64,000 bases of DNA from Austropuccinia psidii (GCA_023105745.1 JALGQZ010000002.1:42701997-42765996), one strand, 5' to 3'; counted from the first letter of the stretch, positions 43,281-56,423 are shown. Notes: generated by a model from the sequence alone, not told the origin. Translations and numbers: made by a program.

Positions 43281-45187
43281 TGTGAGCCTTGAGTTATATT
43301 TTACATACCCAAATAGGTCACAATTATCTTAAAAATAAGTTCTGAATTATGCATAACTCATAAGTCATGCAAATATCCAAAATTCATCATTTTTGATTTC
43401 AGAAAAGATAAATAACTTTTTGTTGAATACGTAAATCCATGGATTTAAGGCCAGATATGGATTCTACATAAAAATTCACCTAGGGTAGCTCCATAGAGTG
43501 AATAAGCTCAAATTAACTCTTTGAGGTGGTAATATGGAAAATACTTCAATACCACATAAAAGATCCGTGAAAAGTTTGTTTTTCTTAATTTCAAGCCAAA
43601 ATAATGGGAATGTGAGAAATCCCATGTTACATATACACTAAGAATAGTGTTATGCATGTTTTGGGCACTTAACATCATGGTATGCTTACATGGAATTTTG
43701 GTACACCCATATTGGATATCTCACTTGAAGCTTAATTTTCTATTTTGACATGAAAAATAGGCAAGGGGGACAAAAGACATCAAAGAGAGCCAGGGTACCC
43801 AACTTCGGAGGCCTCAGAGGCGTGGAAATATCCAAAGCTTGGATTTATGGCTGATCTTTGCCCAATTAGTAAACCAAAACACTTTGGAAACTTGGTTACC
43901 ATGTTACACCTACACTAAATCTAATAAAATAGCAAATAACCTGCTATTTTGACTTGCCAAGGAGGGAAAGAGCTACTTAGACTCCTGTAACCATGTCAAT
44001 TCTTAATGACTTTCCATGGACAAATCCCAAAAGACTAATTAAAACCCTTTTTGGACTTTTATCCATTGATTTACCTCATAGAAACCAGTTACACATTGAT
44101 ATTTGCAATTCTACATAGCAATGAGGTAAAAACATAAACAAATGCATTAAAAATACAATACTTAATAAGTCTCTCTGAGACCTTCAGGACCAATGGAGAA
44201 CTGTATTATCTATGGTAAAACCAGAAAGAATTATTGTTTTACTTGTAAAATTAAAAGTTTTACTTACGGTCCATTTTTGACTATTCTATGTGAAACACTG
44301 AATCTTCAAAAATTCACAGTAATTACAACCTGTGATGAAATTTCCAATAACATTGATAGCTTTGAGGAATCAATGATTATTTTGTGAATAAATGAGATTT
44401 ACAGATGTTACTCCTTTTATTCTTAACTATATTGGGGTTGGTAGTCACGTAAAAAGCATTAATTAAGTAATTATGATAATCTTACTTGACAACAGATGAT
44501 GCAATCAATAATCCAAAAGGGTTTATTGTTTTCTCACTCACTGGTCCTTCAGTCTGCTCCATGGCATGCCTCTGTGAGTTGTTTTTGACTTAAAAGAGGC
44601 CTCCTCTTGCTGTTTTTTCCACATCAAATAATCTTATTATCCATTTATATCATTGTTACCAACAAGTAAGTATTAATTAAGCTATTACTAAGTGTTTTAA
44701 TGCTTTCAGAATCAATCAGAAAGACGTGAAATCATAGAATCCAACTATATATTGATGTAATCCTGCTATAAATCATTTTGATCCCTTAAATCCACAATTC
44801 TACGTCAAATTTCTCTACTTATATCTTTCAATAAGTTCTTTGGAGTATAAGTGAGTCATTTATCTTTAATTCTTAAAGTTTTTTCTCTAAAATTAGTTTT
44901 GTTCATGAATTATCTTTATAATTATTCTTGCAAAAGATAATTATTTATTAAAATAATTTTATTATTTTAATACAGAAGTTTTTATTATTGAATTCTTGTA
45001 ATTGATTCTTGTAGACAATTACTTCTCACTGTTAAAATCACTAGTAGTGTTTAACAAGTGAAAGAAATAATTCTCTAATTATATAATTTTGGTTATTATA
45101 ATATTTCATCATTATATTTCATAAGAACAGACATAGTACTGTTGATTAATAGTAATATTATCATCAGTTTCATAGTAAAATCTTACA
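43281..45187 (+). mobile_element. 5' LTR of family B (1907 bp)
   Basis: Runs TGTGAGCCTTGAG to AAAATCTTACA. Its start and end resemble the D LTR (TGTGAGCCTTAGAGG...CACCTTACA), so B and D are related subfamilies. It contains a 64-codon frame at 44193-44387 that is also open in the 3' LTR. Confidence 0.95.
44193..44387 (+). CDS. Small ORF embedded in the family B LTR (copy 1)
   Basis: 64 codons starting MENCIIYGKTRKNYCFTCKI and containing TVITTCDEISNNID. The matching frame in the 3' LTR is 54315-54512. It looks protein-like (Cys pairs, mixed composition) in an AT-rich LTR, but the two copies differ mostly at amino-acid-changing positions, as expected after loss of constraint. It could be a captured gene fragment or chance. 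Confidence 0.25.
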   Translation: MENCIIYGKTRKNYCFTCKIKSFTYGPFLTILCETLNLQKFTVITTCDEISNNIDSFEESMIIL

Positions 45188-45787
45188 TTTGTGGCCTGGC
45201 CATGTCTTTGAACCTTGTACCCTTAATTAATATTGTTTTAAGTTCTGAAATCTATTAATTTAATAAATTTTTTTCTTTCATTTTAAAGTTAAAATAATTT
45301 TTATTTTTGAAATTGTTTTGGAAATCTTTTTCATTGAGGAATTTGGTTTAATTTTATACTTTTTTTAAATGTGGCTTTTTCACATCCAAAAGCTGTAAAA
45401 TTATTCTTTGAGTTACTCTGAATTAATTCTCATTCAAAATCTTAAATTTCAATTTTTTTCTTTACAAAGAATAATTTTTTCAAATATTGAAAAATATAAA
45501 ACTCATAAAAAATCTTTAAAAATATTTTAAAAAAAAGTATAAAAAATAATTTTTCTCTTTTATAATTTTTTCTAGTGTTTTTAATTAAATGCTGTGTTGC
45601 TGGCAACAGACTAAGTAAGAGATATATAACTAGTCCAGAATCTGAAGACAGTATTGGGGTGAAAATTGCTAAAAGAGGTACCTTATTTAACTCAGAAAAG
45701 AATATATTACCACCAAAAGGTGTGTATTTTATCTTATATTTTTCACTTTTTATCTTTAAATTGATGTGAAAATAATGCATACCAGAA
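45188..45787 (+). other. Leader of family B
   Basis: Starts TTTGTGGCCTGGCCATG directly after the LTR (possible primer site, shared with family A). The rest is AT-rich, with no gene up to the gag ATG at 45788. Confidence 0.5.
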
Positions 45788-48700
45788 ATGGAAGAAATTA
45801 TTCAGTCCAACCAGATGGATGTGGACAAGGAAGAGGCAAGACCTAATCCAGAAGTGCCAAGTCTTCCTCAAGAAAGACACATTTGGAGGAGGCAAGAGTT
45901 TCCCCCCATTCCCCAATGTGAGCCTTAGAGGTATTTTTGTATACCCAAAAGACCACAAAAGATAAATTAAGATATAAATATAAGTAAAATAAATCTATTT
46001 ATATTTAAGAATCAAAACTTAATTATAATTTAAAAATAAGATTACAATAAAATTCAAATTTTTGAAAATTCATTTTGACTTGTAAAAATTATGTAAAAAT
46101 GAATTTTTAATGAAAATTATGAAATTAAAATATTTTTGGTAAAAATGTATATAAAATATATTATGACTTTTTATCCAATAAATAAACATAAAAAAATCAT
46201 TTCACCATTTGATTCCTCATAAAAGATTAGGTGGGGTCACCTCTGAGTGAAATTTTTGTAACTCAACTCTAAAGAAGCTTAAATTAAGTTTTTAGTATTT
46301 TCAATACAAAAATTGAAAATCCTCAAAACTTTAATTTAATGCACACCACATGTGGTGTTAACCATCAATTTTTGTGTTAAGATTGAGGTGTTGTGTTTAG
46401 TTTAGAAGTTATGAGGAATTGAATTATTTTCAATTGAATTCAATTGAAATGTCAAAATGTGCGCATGTATTACATAAGTGAACTTTGATTTACATATGAG
46501 GTATCAATTATTACTGTATTGTACTGTACAATTCAATTGAATTACATATGTAAATTACAAGTATAATACATGATGACGAATTAAAGGAAAAAACAGATTG
46601 GGGGGGAAAAGTAACTCTAGCTCTAAGGCGGATCCAGACCCCCAAAATCCTTCCTGAATGGTGTGGGATGTCAAAATCCACGCAACCTTTCATCACTTTT
46701 GGCCTGGAATTGAGTCACAGGGTCTGTGACTCAATTGGTGATGAGGTTTTGATACCAACCAGGGTGGTTTTAACTCCTTCCAAGAGGGTAAAACTACCCT
46801 TAAGTTAAAACAATGTTAGTAAAAACAGTTTTAGCTGGTTTGTACGCCTCTTACACACAATATGAGGTGCTTTGAAGGCTCTAGAACAGGTATTGCTATA
46901 GTTATGGCTGATTTAAGGGTCTAAAATGGCTAAAAATGGCTTAAACCAGCCCTTTTTTGGTCTAAACCAGGGTTCAATGATGCCATAATTGGCTTATCTA
47001 TTGTCAGACTGTTTTTCACGACTGACAAGAGTAAATTTTACTTTTGGAGTAAGAAAATTGATGGCTATAAAAGAATGTCTTCTTTGCCCCACTTTTCTCT
47101 TCATGTTAGAATCTTTTCCTTTTATTATTAGTTTAAACACTGTTAAACCAATCACTAAAAGATTCCAACCACCTTTTTTAGATCATTATAAACCTTTTAA
47201 CCACGTGAAAAAATAATTATAATCATTTTTTGTAGCTCTTATAATCATTTTACCCTTGAACCACCCCAAAAGTGAATTAAAGCATCTTTCATCACTGTTA
47301 ACTTTGTCACTTTGTTTCCAAATTCACTTTGGTCACTTTTAGGCATGTTTTCTCTTTAATATTCTTTTTAAAGACTTTGCTCTTTAATTAATTGCTTGCA
47401 GTTCATTGATCAATTAATTCCAATTGAAATTGCTCTTGTAGAAATTTCTTTTGTAGCCTTAAATATCTCTTGTAGAGTATTTTTGGATAAATTTTTATTG
47501 TTGGTAAAACAATAAATCTTTATAATATTATTGTCTCATACTAATAAGGCTATAACCAATAAAATTGGCGTGTTTTCTCTTAAAAATGAGATTTCTTACT
47601 ATTTTTAATTGATTATTACCTTCTACAAATTTTGAGGACAGGAAAGGTACTTGATTTTTAATCAAAGTTTCATATCCACACCTTACACCCAAGGTCTGTA
47701 CCCATAGATTTTGACATGAATTCTGAGCCTGAACTGATTCATGATAATATTTCCAGGGCTGAACCATTTTCAAGTGGAAGAAATAGAAATATATCAATGC
47801 CAATACAAAAACTGGTTCAGAGCAGCCAAAGAAGAGGAGTGGGAAATATGCCCAAGCCTTTGGCAGGAGGCCATGAACTCTTACTTACACATCAAGAGCT
47901 TTCTGGGTCAGGAGAATACCATAGAAATCTTAGGAGTTGGATCCTATTGTCTTGCAAAGACAAGGTCAAAAAGATAAAGAATTGGTTGAAGAACCAAAGT
48001 CTTTTATCCATAGACCAGAAGAAGGAGTTGTAAATGACTCCAGCTTTGGAGACAGAGACTCCAGTGGCGTCTACGGGCTCCAAACCAGCTCCAGAAGTGT
48101 CCAAGGACAAGCCCAAAGGACCTTAGAAGAAGCAGAGAGGTCCCAAGATCCATAAAAGCAACGGAAAAGGCAAAGCCAATTGGCACAGACCTTACCCACA
48201 AGGGTACAGGATCTCCAAACTGGAGCCTTCAGCCGTTGACAGTGTATTCAATATGGCCAGGACTTTGGTGGAACTCACAGCCAGAGAGCAGGAAAGGATG
48301 AACAGAACTCTTTCAAATAAATGATAGATCAGATACATTTTGTTCAATCTAATATTCATGTAGCCCTTGGTAAATTTGATGCAAAGATAAATAAACTTAT
48401 ATCTGACATAAGTGAGTTAAAAAGAAATTACAAAAGATATACTGAATGGTATCAATTGGCAAATGCCAGAATTGATTCAATTATCAATATATGTAACAGA
48501 ATTGAAAGTACATGTCAGGTTCAGAATGATGAAATGGAAGATCTTTCCATTTTTAAAATGAATGATCAACTTAAAATTCTAAAAGATCATCTCTTAGAAA
48601 TAGTTGAAAATACCAATCAGTTTGCTACACATTTAGCAAAAAGTGACAGTGAAAGGCAGAAGTTAAAAAATTAAATCATTGCAAATGTAGACCAAATTCA

Positions 48701-49642
48701 TAAGAATTATGTACCACATATGCCAATACATTCTACACCTTTTACTGAAGAAAAACGTGCTGTTAAAGGAAGCTTGACCCCATTTTTAGGACAAAATGTT
48801 ATCTCTGCAAAAGATATTCCCAAATTGAAAGAATTGCCAGCATTCTCTGGTGAAGGAGAATACAACCATATTGAGTTCATCAGGAGTATTTATATTTTCA
48901 AGACTTTCATATACCTGCTTAAATCATAGTGGGAAAATTACACTCTCTGTTTACCATAACTGCAAAGAAATGGTATTACAAGATGAGAATGGATCATGGG
49001 AAACATGATTGGTCTTGGTGGAAGTCTGAAGTGATTACCAAATGGGCCAACAATTCTTTGAGGTTTAAGATGGAAAATTCTTTTGAAAATGCCATTCTTA
49101 ACTCAGCAAAAGATAAGCCACTTACTTGGTTCTTCAAGCAGAAACACAGATTATCTGCTTTACGCGCAGATATGTCTGACACTATGATTAATATGAAAAT
49201 ATTAAGAAAGTGTGGAGGAGAACTGGAACATGCTATCAAAAGCAGATGTGTGGAACCCTGTTCAACATAGGACTACATTAATGCAATGGAAGATATCATT
49301 ACCAGGACAAGAATGGGTAAATCTTGGACTAAAATCCCTATAGAATCCAAGATAGTCTCAAAGATTTTCAGGGAGGACAGAAGACCAGAAAAACCTGTCT
49401 TGAAGTGTCATAAATATGGAAGTACTTCACATTTAGCCAACACTTGCACCAAAAAGACAAAAATCAATGAAGTTCAAGTTATTGAGGAAGTTCATTGTAC
49501 TGAAGAGAAAGAAGAATCTGATCAAGATTCTGCAATCTCTGAGGACACACCAGTGGAGGACTATCCCATTGAAAACATTAAAGCTTTCTTTGAGGTCACA
49601 GAGGTCCGCACCCACTTACCACAGTACAGTGAGTATTGCTAA
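45788..49642 (+). pseudogene. gag: Family B Gag, broken by a solo LTR and several stops
   Basis: ATG 45788 opens MEEIIQSNQMDVDKEEARPN and is cut at 45916 by the D LTR. After it, 47688-48310 shows two overlapping frames (47716-48033, ending SLLSIDQKKEL; and 47937-48155, MDPIVLQRQGQKDKELVEEP), then a third with KANWHRPYPQGYR. 48321-48671 is a coiled-coil-like segment. 48720-49270 is the capsid-like part (LPAFSGEGEYNHIEF; HDWSWWKSEVITKWANNSLR), matching family A Gag. 49286-49642 has a zinc knuckle CHKYGSTSHLANTC in which the second Cys is Tyr. Stops and frame changes at 48672, 48927 and 49268 make it non-functional. Confidence 0.82.
45917..47687 (+). mobile_element. Solo LTR of family D (1771 bp, TSD CCCAA)
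   Basis: Ends TGTGAGCC...CCTTACA, flanked by CCCAA at 45912-45916 and 47688-47692. The right end was placed by similarity to the B LTR end (gtttcat...cttaca). Its first ~840 bp match window position 1-899 inverted. It contains the palindrome at 46343-46358 and a 13-bp stem AATTGAGTCACAG/CTGTGACTCAATT at 46708-46736. The ORFs at 46511-46696 and 46989-47216 are not supported. Confidence 0.92.
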
Positions 49643-49692
49643 AACCTGATCAATATCCAAGATGCCAGAATATGTAAGACCAAACCTGCTAG

Positions 49693-52600
49693 AGGAAAAG
49701 GTTATACTGCTTGAGCATCCTGTATTACATCAGTTTTGATGAATGATATTTAATCCAAAGTAAATTTAGATACAGGGGCATTTTGCACTTGTGTGGGCAA
49801 AGATTATCTCCAAGTTATAGTTCCTGAATGGAAAAACCATCTATTACCAATAGAAGGTGTGAAATTTAGTAGTTCCAGTAACAATATGTACCCCTTGGGT
49901 ATATTAGACACTAATCTTCTATTTCCACACCCAGCAGGAAGCATAAGAGTGAAAACTGGGATTGTGGTGATGGACAATTGCACATCTCAGCATATCATTT
50001 TTGGAAATGATTACTTGAATATTTATGGTATCAACATCCATAACCATAAAGACAGATATTTCACAATTGGAGAGAACAAAAGACAAAAATTTTCTTTTTC
50101 CAATATGCCAAAACAAATATCAATAGTATCTTCTAAAAATGATACTTATAAGGAAGAATTTGGTCTAAACAGCTTGTTTAAGCACAAATTAATCCATCAT
50201 TTTCACCAAAGATGAGGAATGAACTTGTTAATTTTTTATACACATACAATAATTCATTTGCCTCTGATAATGAACCATTAGGTGCTATAAGGGGACCTGA
50301 AGTCATTATTACTCTTAATATTGACAGACCATATCCTCCAGTACTTAGAAGACCAGCTTATCCAGCCAGTCCCAGAGCTAGAAAAGCCTTGGAGAAACAT
50401 ATCCAAGAGTTAATCCAACTTGGTGTACTAAGGAAAGTAGGCCATAATGAGGATGTTGAAGTGACAACACCTGTTATTATTGCCTGGCATAATGATAAGT
50501 CAAGAATGGTTGGAGATTTCAGAGCATTGAATACCTACACAGTTCCAGATAGGTATCCAATCCCTAGAACTCAAGAAACCTTTACTCAATTGTATAAACC
50601 CAAGTATATAACATCAATGGATTCATTGAAAGGCTTCCATCAAAGTTTTTTTATGCCTAAAGCTAAGAAATTACTTAGAATTATCACTCACCGTGGTATT
50701 TATGAGTATCTTAGAATGCCATTTGTCATTAAAAATGCTCCATCCCATTATCAAAGAATGATGAATACCATCTTTCCCACAGAATTGTCTGAAGGATGGC
50801 TTATCATTTATATTGATGATATTATCATATGTTCTGATTCATGGTATTTTCACCTTGAAAGACTGGCAAGAGTACTTCACAAAGTTCCAGAAGTGAACAT
50901 GAAAATTTCACTTAAGAAGTGCAATTTTGGTTTTGAAGAACTCAAAGCATTAGGACATGTTGTTTCTGGTTTAAGCTTGGGTATTGATAAAAACAAAGTA
51001 GCAGCAGTGTTACTTAAGCCAATACCCCAGAATATAAAAAAAATTATGTTTTTTCTTGGATTTGCCAGTGATTATAGGCAACACTTGAAAGACTTTGAGA
51101 TTCTAGCCAAGTCACTATATAGAATCTGTGATCAACAGACTGTATTTGAGATGACACAGGAGAGAATTAAAGCTTATGAGGAGATAAAGAAAGCTCTTAC
51201 AGAAGCACCTTTACTCCTTGTGCCTTACTGGAATATTCCTTTTAAATTGTACATTGATGCATGTGGAGATGGATTAGGGGCAGCCCTACATCAAGTTCAA
51301 ATTATTGATGATAAACCTACAGAGGGACCAGTTTGTTAGATCTCAAGGTAAATCAAACCAACAGAGGCCAGATATGGTGCAAGCCAAATGGAGTGCTTAT
51401 GTTTGGTACGGGCACTTGAGAAATTACACTATTATCTTGATGGCAGTGATTTTGAATTGATAACTGACTGTAATGCAGTAAAATCACTTCTTAACATGAA
51501 AACTCCCAACAGACATATGTTGAGATGGCAAATAGCCATTCAAGAATATAGAGGAAACACGACTATAGTTCACAAAGCAGGAAACATTCACAAGAATGCT
51601 GATGGACTTAGCAGGTGGGAATTAGCCAACACTCCTGATAACCTAGCTTATGTACCTTTGGAAGCTGAACCATAGATTCCAATTGAAGGTATTAACATAA
51701 CTGATATTGGGACTGAATTCTTTGAAGAGGTCAGAAAATCTTATAAGCAAGACAAGAATTGCCATATCTTGACTTCTTTATTGGATAAAGACTGCAAAGA
51801 TACATCATTAGTCAATGCACTGGATGAAGTTTGGAAAAATTCCTATTCTGAAGGAAGATTTCACTTGTTTGATGGCATTATTTACCACAGAACCAAACAT
51901 TCTTTTGTAATGACATTATGCATCAGATTGCTTATCAATACCATTCTTCATGAATTCCATGATAGCATCTACTCTGGACACCTGTCAGAGGACAGAACAC
52001 TTGAAAAAGTGAAAAACTGTGCATGTTGGCCATCTTGGAAAAAAAAAACCATTGAATATTGCCATACCTGTGACATATGTCAAAACGCAAACAGGAGTAC
52101 AGGCAATAAATTTGGACTTATGATCCATGTTCAAGAACCAAAATCCCCTTGGGAAGTTGTTCACATGGATTGAGTCACAGCACTTCCTCCAAGTGGTGGC
52201 AGAAGTTATAATTCTTGTTTAGTCATTGTAGACAGATATAGCAAAACTCCCATATTCTTAACATGTCATAAAGATGACACTGCTATGGATACAGATCTTC
52301 TTCTATGGAGTAGATTTATTTCTCATACAGGATTATTCAAGAATGTCATAAGTGACAGAGATCCCAAGTTCCCATCTGCACTTTGGACCAATCTTCATAG
52401 ATTGTTTGGGACTAAGTTATCATTCTCTACAGCATATCACCCTTAGACAGATGGGCTGGCAGAGAGAATGATTCAAATTTGGAAGACATGATCAGGAGAT
52501 TTTGTGCATATGGGTTAGAATTCAAAGACTGAGATGGCTTTACCAATGGCTGGTGCACTCTGATACCTGCATTAGAATTGGCATATAAGACATCAGTCCA

Positions 52601-53261
52601 TTCTTCCACAGGACCAACTTCTGCTATGTTAGAAAAAGGATGGAATCCAAGGCTCCCAGAAGACACACTGAGGAAAGACTTGATTGACATTCATCCTACA
52701 GATTCCAGCTTCAAGATAATGCTTGATAAAGTAAAACATCATGCAAAACAAAGTATGACTGATGCTTTTTATTATGCAAAACAGAAGTGGGACAAGAGTC
52801 ATAAAGTACCAGACTTCAAAATAGGGGACTTAGTTCTAGTTTCAACCTTGAATTTTAATAATATCAAAGGCCCAAAGAAACTTAAAGATTCTTATGTAGG
52901 ACCTTTTTTTATTGTTGCCTTACATGAAACCAATGCAGTTCAAGTGGAATTGAGTGGTGAATTGGAAAATAAAAACCCCACTTTTCCAGTCAGCTTGATA
53001 AAGCCTTATCAACCAGCTGAAAAAGAATTGTTTCCTTTGAGGAACCCAACTCCTTTAGCTGTGCCACCAGTGGAACAGAATGAAGACAAAAAGATGAAGA
53101 AAGTCATTAAAGAAAGGAGACTTAGGGGTAAAAATCAGAGAGAATATCTTGTGAGATATAGAAATCCAGTGCATGAAGATGAATGGCTGGCAGAATCAGA
53201 AATACCTGACTCAGATAAGCTCTTAAGAAGATTTAGACATGAAAGAAGGCCACAAGCCTGA
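49693..53261 (+). pseudogene. pol: Family B pol: protease, RT, RNase H, integrase, chromodomain
   Basis: Protease around LDTGAFCTC at about 49765-49790. RT in 50212-51339, with [34 protein letters not shown] and the catalytic YIDDIIICS at about 50810-50835. RNase H follows ([35 protein letters not shown] to about 51630). Then an integrase zinc region (HDSIYSGHLSEDRT...CHTCDICQNAN, HHCC intact) and a broken integrase core near 52174-52500. The C-terminus is 52578-53261, with GPFFIVALHETNAVQVEL and a chromodomain-like end (REYLVRYRNPVHEDEWLAES). In-frame stops occur at 51337, 51673, 52171 and about 52444, plus frame changes, so it is dead. It is homologous to family A pol throughout. Confidence 0.92.
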
Positions 53262-53390
53262 ATATGTCTATAAATGTGCTTTAAATTACTTGATCTGAGT
53301 AATTTAAAGAGGTTGGACGGTGGACATTAACCCCTTTTGGGCTTTTATTCTTCATACCATTGATTAAATTGTAGTACAATTTTATTTTTT

Positions 53391-53402
53391 GGTGGAAGGG
53401 AA
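53391..53402 (+). other. Polypurine tract of family B
   Basis: ggtggaagggaa lies directly before the 3' LTR TGTGAGCC. Confidence 0.8.
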
Positions 53403-55312
53403 TGTGAGCCTTGAGGTAGATTTTACATACCCAAATAGTCCGCAATTATCTTAAGAATCAATTCTGAATTATGCATAAATCATAAGTCATGCATATATCC
53501 AAAATTCATCATTTTTGATTCCAGAAAAGATGAATGAAGTTTTATTGAGTACGTAAATCCATGGATTTAAGGCCAGATTTGGATTCTACACAAAAATTCA
53601 CCTAGGGTAGCTCCATAGAGTGAATAAGCTCAAATTAACTCTTTGAGGTGTTAATATGGAAAATAATTTAATACCACATCAAAGATCCGTGAAAATATTT
53701 TTTTTCTTAATTTCATGCCAAAATAATGGGAATGTGAGAAATCCCATGTTACATATACACTAAGAATAGTATTATGCATGTTTTGGGCACTTAATATCAT
53801 GGTATTCCTACATGGAATTTTGGTACACCCATATTGGATATCTCACTTGAAGTTTAAATTTCTATTTTGACATGAAAAATAGGCAAGGGGGACAAAAGAC
53901 ATCAAAGAGAGCCAGGGTACCCAACTTCGGAGGCCTCAGAGGTGTGGATAGCTAAAAAGCTTGGATCCATGGCTGATCTTGGCCCAATTAGTAAGCTAAA
54001 GCACTTTGGGAACTTGGTTACCATGTTACAACTACAGTAAATCTTAAGAAAATAGCAAATAACCTGCTATTTTGATGTGCCAAGGATGTAAAGAGCTACT
54101 TAGACTCCTGTAACCATGTCAATTCTCAATGACTTTCCATGGATAAACCCCAAAAGAGTAATTTAAACCCTTTCTGGACCTTTATCCATTGATTTACCTC
54201 ATAGCAACCAGTTAAACACTGATATTTGCAATTCTATGTAGAAATGAGGTAAAAACCTCAAAAATTCATTAAAAATACAATTATGAATGAATCTCTCTGA
54301 AGCCTTCAGGAACAATGGAGAACTGTATTATCTATGGTACAACCAAAAATAATCATGGTTTTACTAGTAAAATTAAAGGCTTTACTTACAGTCCATTTTT
54401 GACTATTCTATATGAAACACTGAATCTTCAAAAATTGACAGTAATTACAACCTGTGATGAAATTTCCAATAACATTGATACCTTTGAGGAATCAATGATT
54501 ATTTTGGAATAAAAGAAGATTTACAGATTTTACTCCTTTTATTCTTAACTATATTGTGGTTGGTAGTCACGTAAAAAGCATTAATTAAGTAATTATGATA
54601 ATTTTACGTGACAACAGATGATGCAATCAATAATCCAAAAAGGGTATATTGTTTTTTCACTCACTGGTTTTCAGTCTGCTCCATTAAACGCGTCTGTGAG
54701 CTGTTGTTGACTTAAAAAAGGCCTCCTCTTGCTGTTTTTTCCACATCAAATCATCTTATTATCCATTTATATCATTGTTACCAACAAGTAAGTATTAGTT
54801 AAACTATTCTTAAGTGTTTTAATTCTTTCAGAATCAATCAGAAGGGCGTGAAATAATAGAATCCAACTATATATTGTTGTGATCCTGCTATAAATCATTT
54901 TTATCCCTTAAATCCACAATTCTACGTCAAATTTCTCTACTTATATCTTTCAATAAGTTCTTTGGAGTATAAGTGAGTCATTTATCTTTAATTCTTAAAG
55001 TTTTTTCTCTAAAATTAGTTTTGTTCATGAATTATCTTTTAAATTATTCTTGAAAAAGATAATTATGTATGAACATAATTTCATTATTTTAATAAAGAAG
55101 TTTTTATTATTAAATTCTTCTTGTAATTGATTTTTTTAGATAATTACTGCTCACTGTTAAAATCACTAGTAGTGTTTAACAAGTGAAATAAATAATTCTT
55201 TAATTATATAATTTTGGCTATAATAATATTTTATTATTATATTTCATAAGACCAGATATAGTACTGTTGATTAATAGTAATATTATCATCAGTTTCATAG
55301 TCAAATCTTACA
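53403..55312 (+). mobile_element. 3' LTR of family B (1910 bp)
   Basis: Direct repeat of 43281-45187 with scattered differences. Ends TGTGAGCCTTGAG and CAAATCTTACA. The 65-codon frame at 54315-54512 (MENCIIYGTTKNNHGFTSKI) is the partner of 44193-44387. Confidence 0.95.
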
Positions 55313-56423
55313 TAGAGGCTTTGAATATCCTTAAATGAAGGCTCCCATTTGGTATGGCATCTTCTCCCAAACATTTGTCCTTATCAGCTGTCTGGTTCTT
55401 GAATCTGACTAAGTACTGTCTCTGATCCTTACCATTAAGTCTGATCTTCCTGGCCTTGATGATTTTCTTCACTGGTCCAGTCAAATACTCCACCTCTACT
55501 ATTTCTGGTGGTGTGGGGTTCTTCTTCCTGGAGAGGAATTTATCCTCCTCTGTCTGGAAGTATGGCTTGACTAAGCTCACTGGAAAGACTGAGTGTTTCT
55601 TGGAAAATTCCTCTGTGAGTTTGACTTCCACTGCATTTTTCCCCATCAATTGAATGATAGTGAAGGGCCCTACAAATGAGTCTCTCATCTTCTTAGGTCC
55701 TTTGAGATTACTAAATTTCAGTGTAGACATTAATACTTGGTCCCTTTCCCTAAATTAAGGTTTCATGTGTGACTTGTCCCACCTTTGCTTGTTATATTCT
55801 CTTGTCTCAGCCATGCATTTGGAAGCTGTGTCACAAGCTCTCTTCCACATTTCATGGAAATCTTTGGCTGTGGGGTTGATGGCCACAAGGAATTTCTCCA
55901 AGTGATCCACAGGCAATAGGTGATTCCACCCTTTTTCTACCAGGGAAGGTGTTTTTTCTGCGGTAGAGTGCTGACTTGTGTTATAAGCCACTTGGACTTC
56001 TGGTGGAAGGGTAACCCAGTCATGGGTGTAACCTTCATGGTCTTTATATTCCATGCCATAGGCAAAGAATATTCTAAGTATTTCCTCCATTGTCTGGATC
56101 ATACTCTAAGATGGTCCATCTGTTTGTGGATGGTAAGCTGCATAAAAAGCAAGTTTAGTACCCAGCGTGTCATAGAGGTTGGTCCAAAATTCAGATGTGA
56201 ACTTTGGGTCCCTATCACTGATTATGATCTTAGGGACTCCATAGGTGGATATGATGTTGTTCCAGAATAACAGAGCAGTATCCATGGCTGTATGCTCCTT
56301 GTGACATGATAGGCACCTCATACTCTTGCTGAACCTATCAACTATGCTTAAGCAGGCATTGAAGTTTTCTTTGCCTCCTGGGACAAGTCCTGTAACCAAG
56401 TCCATGTTGATGGTTTCTCATGG
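55313..56423 (-). pseudogene. pol: Older family A pol, C-terminal part: integrase core and chromodomain
   Basis: Minus strand. 56405-56106 has the integrase core ([29 protein letters not shown]). 56102-55755 has the integrase C-terminal part ([18 protein letters not shown]). 55730-55313 has the SH3-like and chromodomain-like end ([38 protein letters not shown]). Stops separate the pieces: TAG near 56104 and one near 55752. The gene is cut at 56423 by a solo C LTR and its last codons meet the B LTR at 55312. It continues upstream at 58309. Confidence 0.88.

Larger units (their letters stand above)
43281..55312 (+). mobile_element. Family B Ty3/gypsy element, complete (12.0 kb with its inserted D LTR; TSD TAGAG)
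   Basis: Direct LTRs 43281-45187 and 53403-55312 flank gag and pol on the plus strand. TAGAG is present at 43276-43280 and 55313-55317. Removing the element rejoins the older family A copy: the left flank matches 29479-29508 and the right flank matches the end of A pol near 29520. A solo D LTR (45917-47687) lies inside. Several stops show that it is inactive. Confidence 0.95.

Noticed and set aside
46757..46757. First guess that the D LTR ends at GATACCA
   Set aside because: No TSD there; extending to CCTTACA at 47687 gives a perfect CCCAA duplication.
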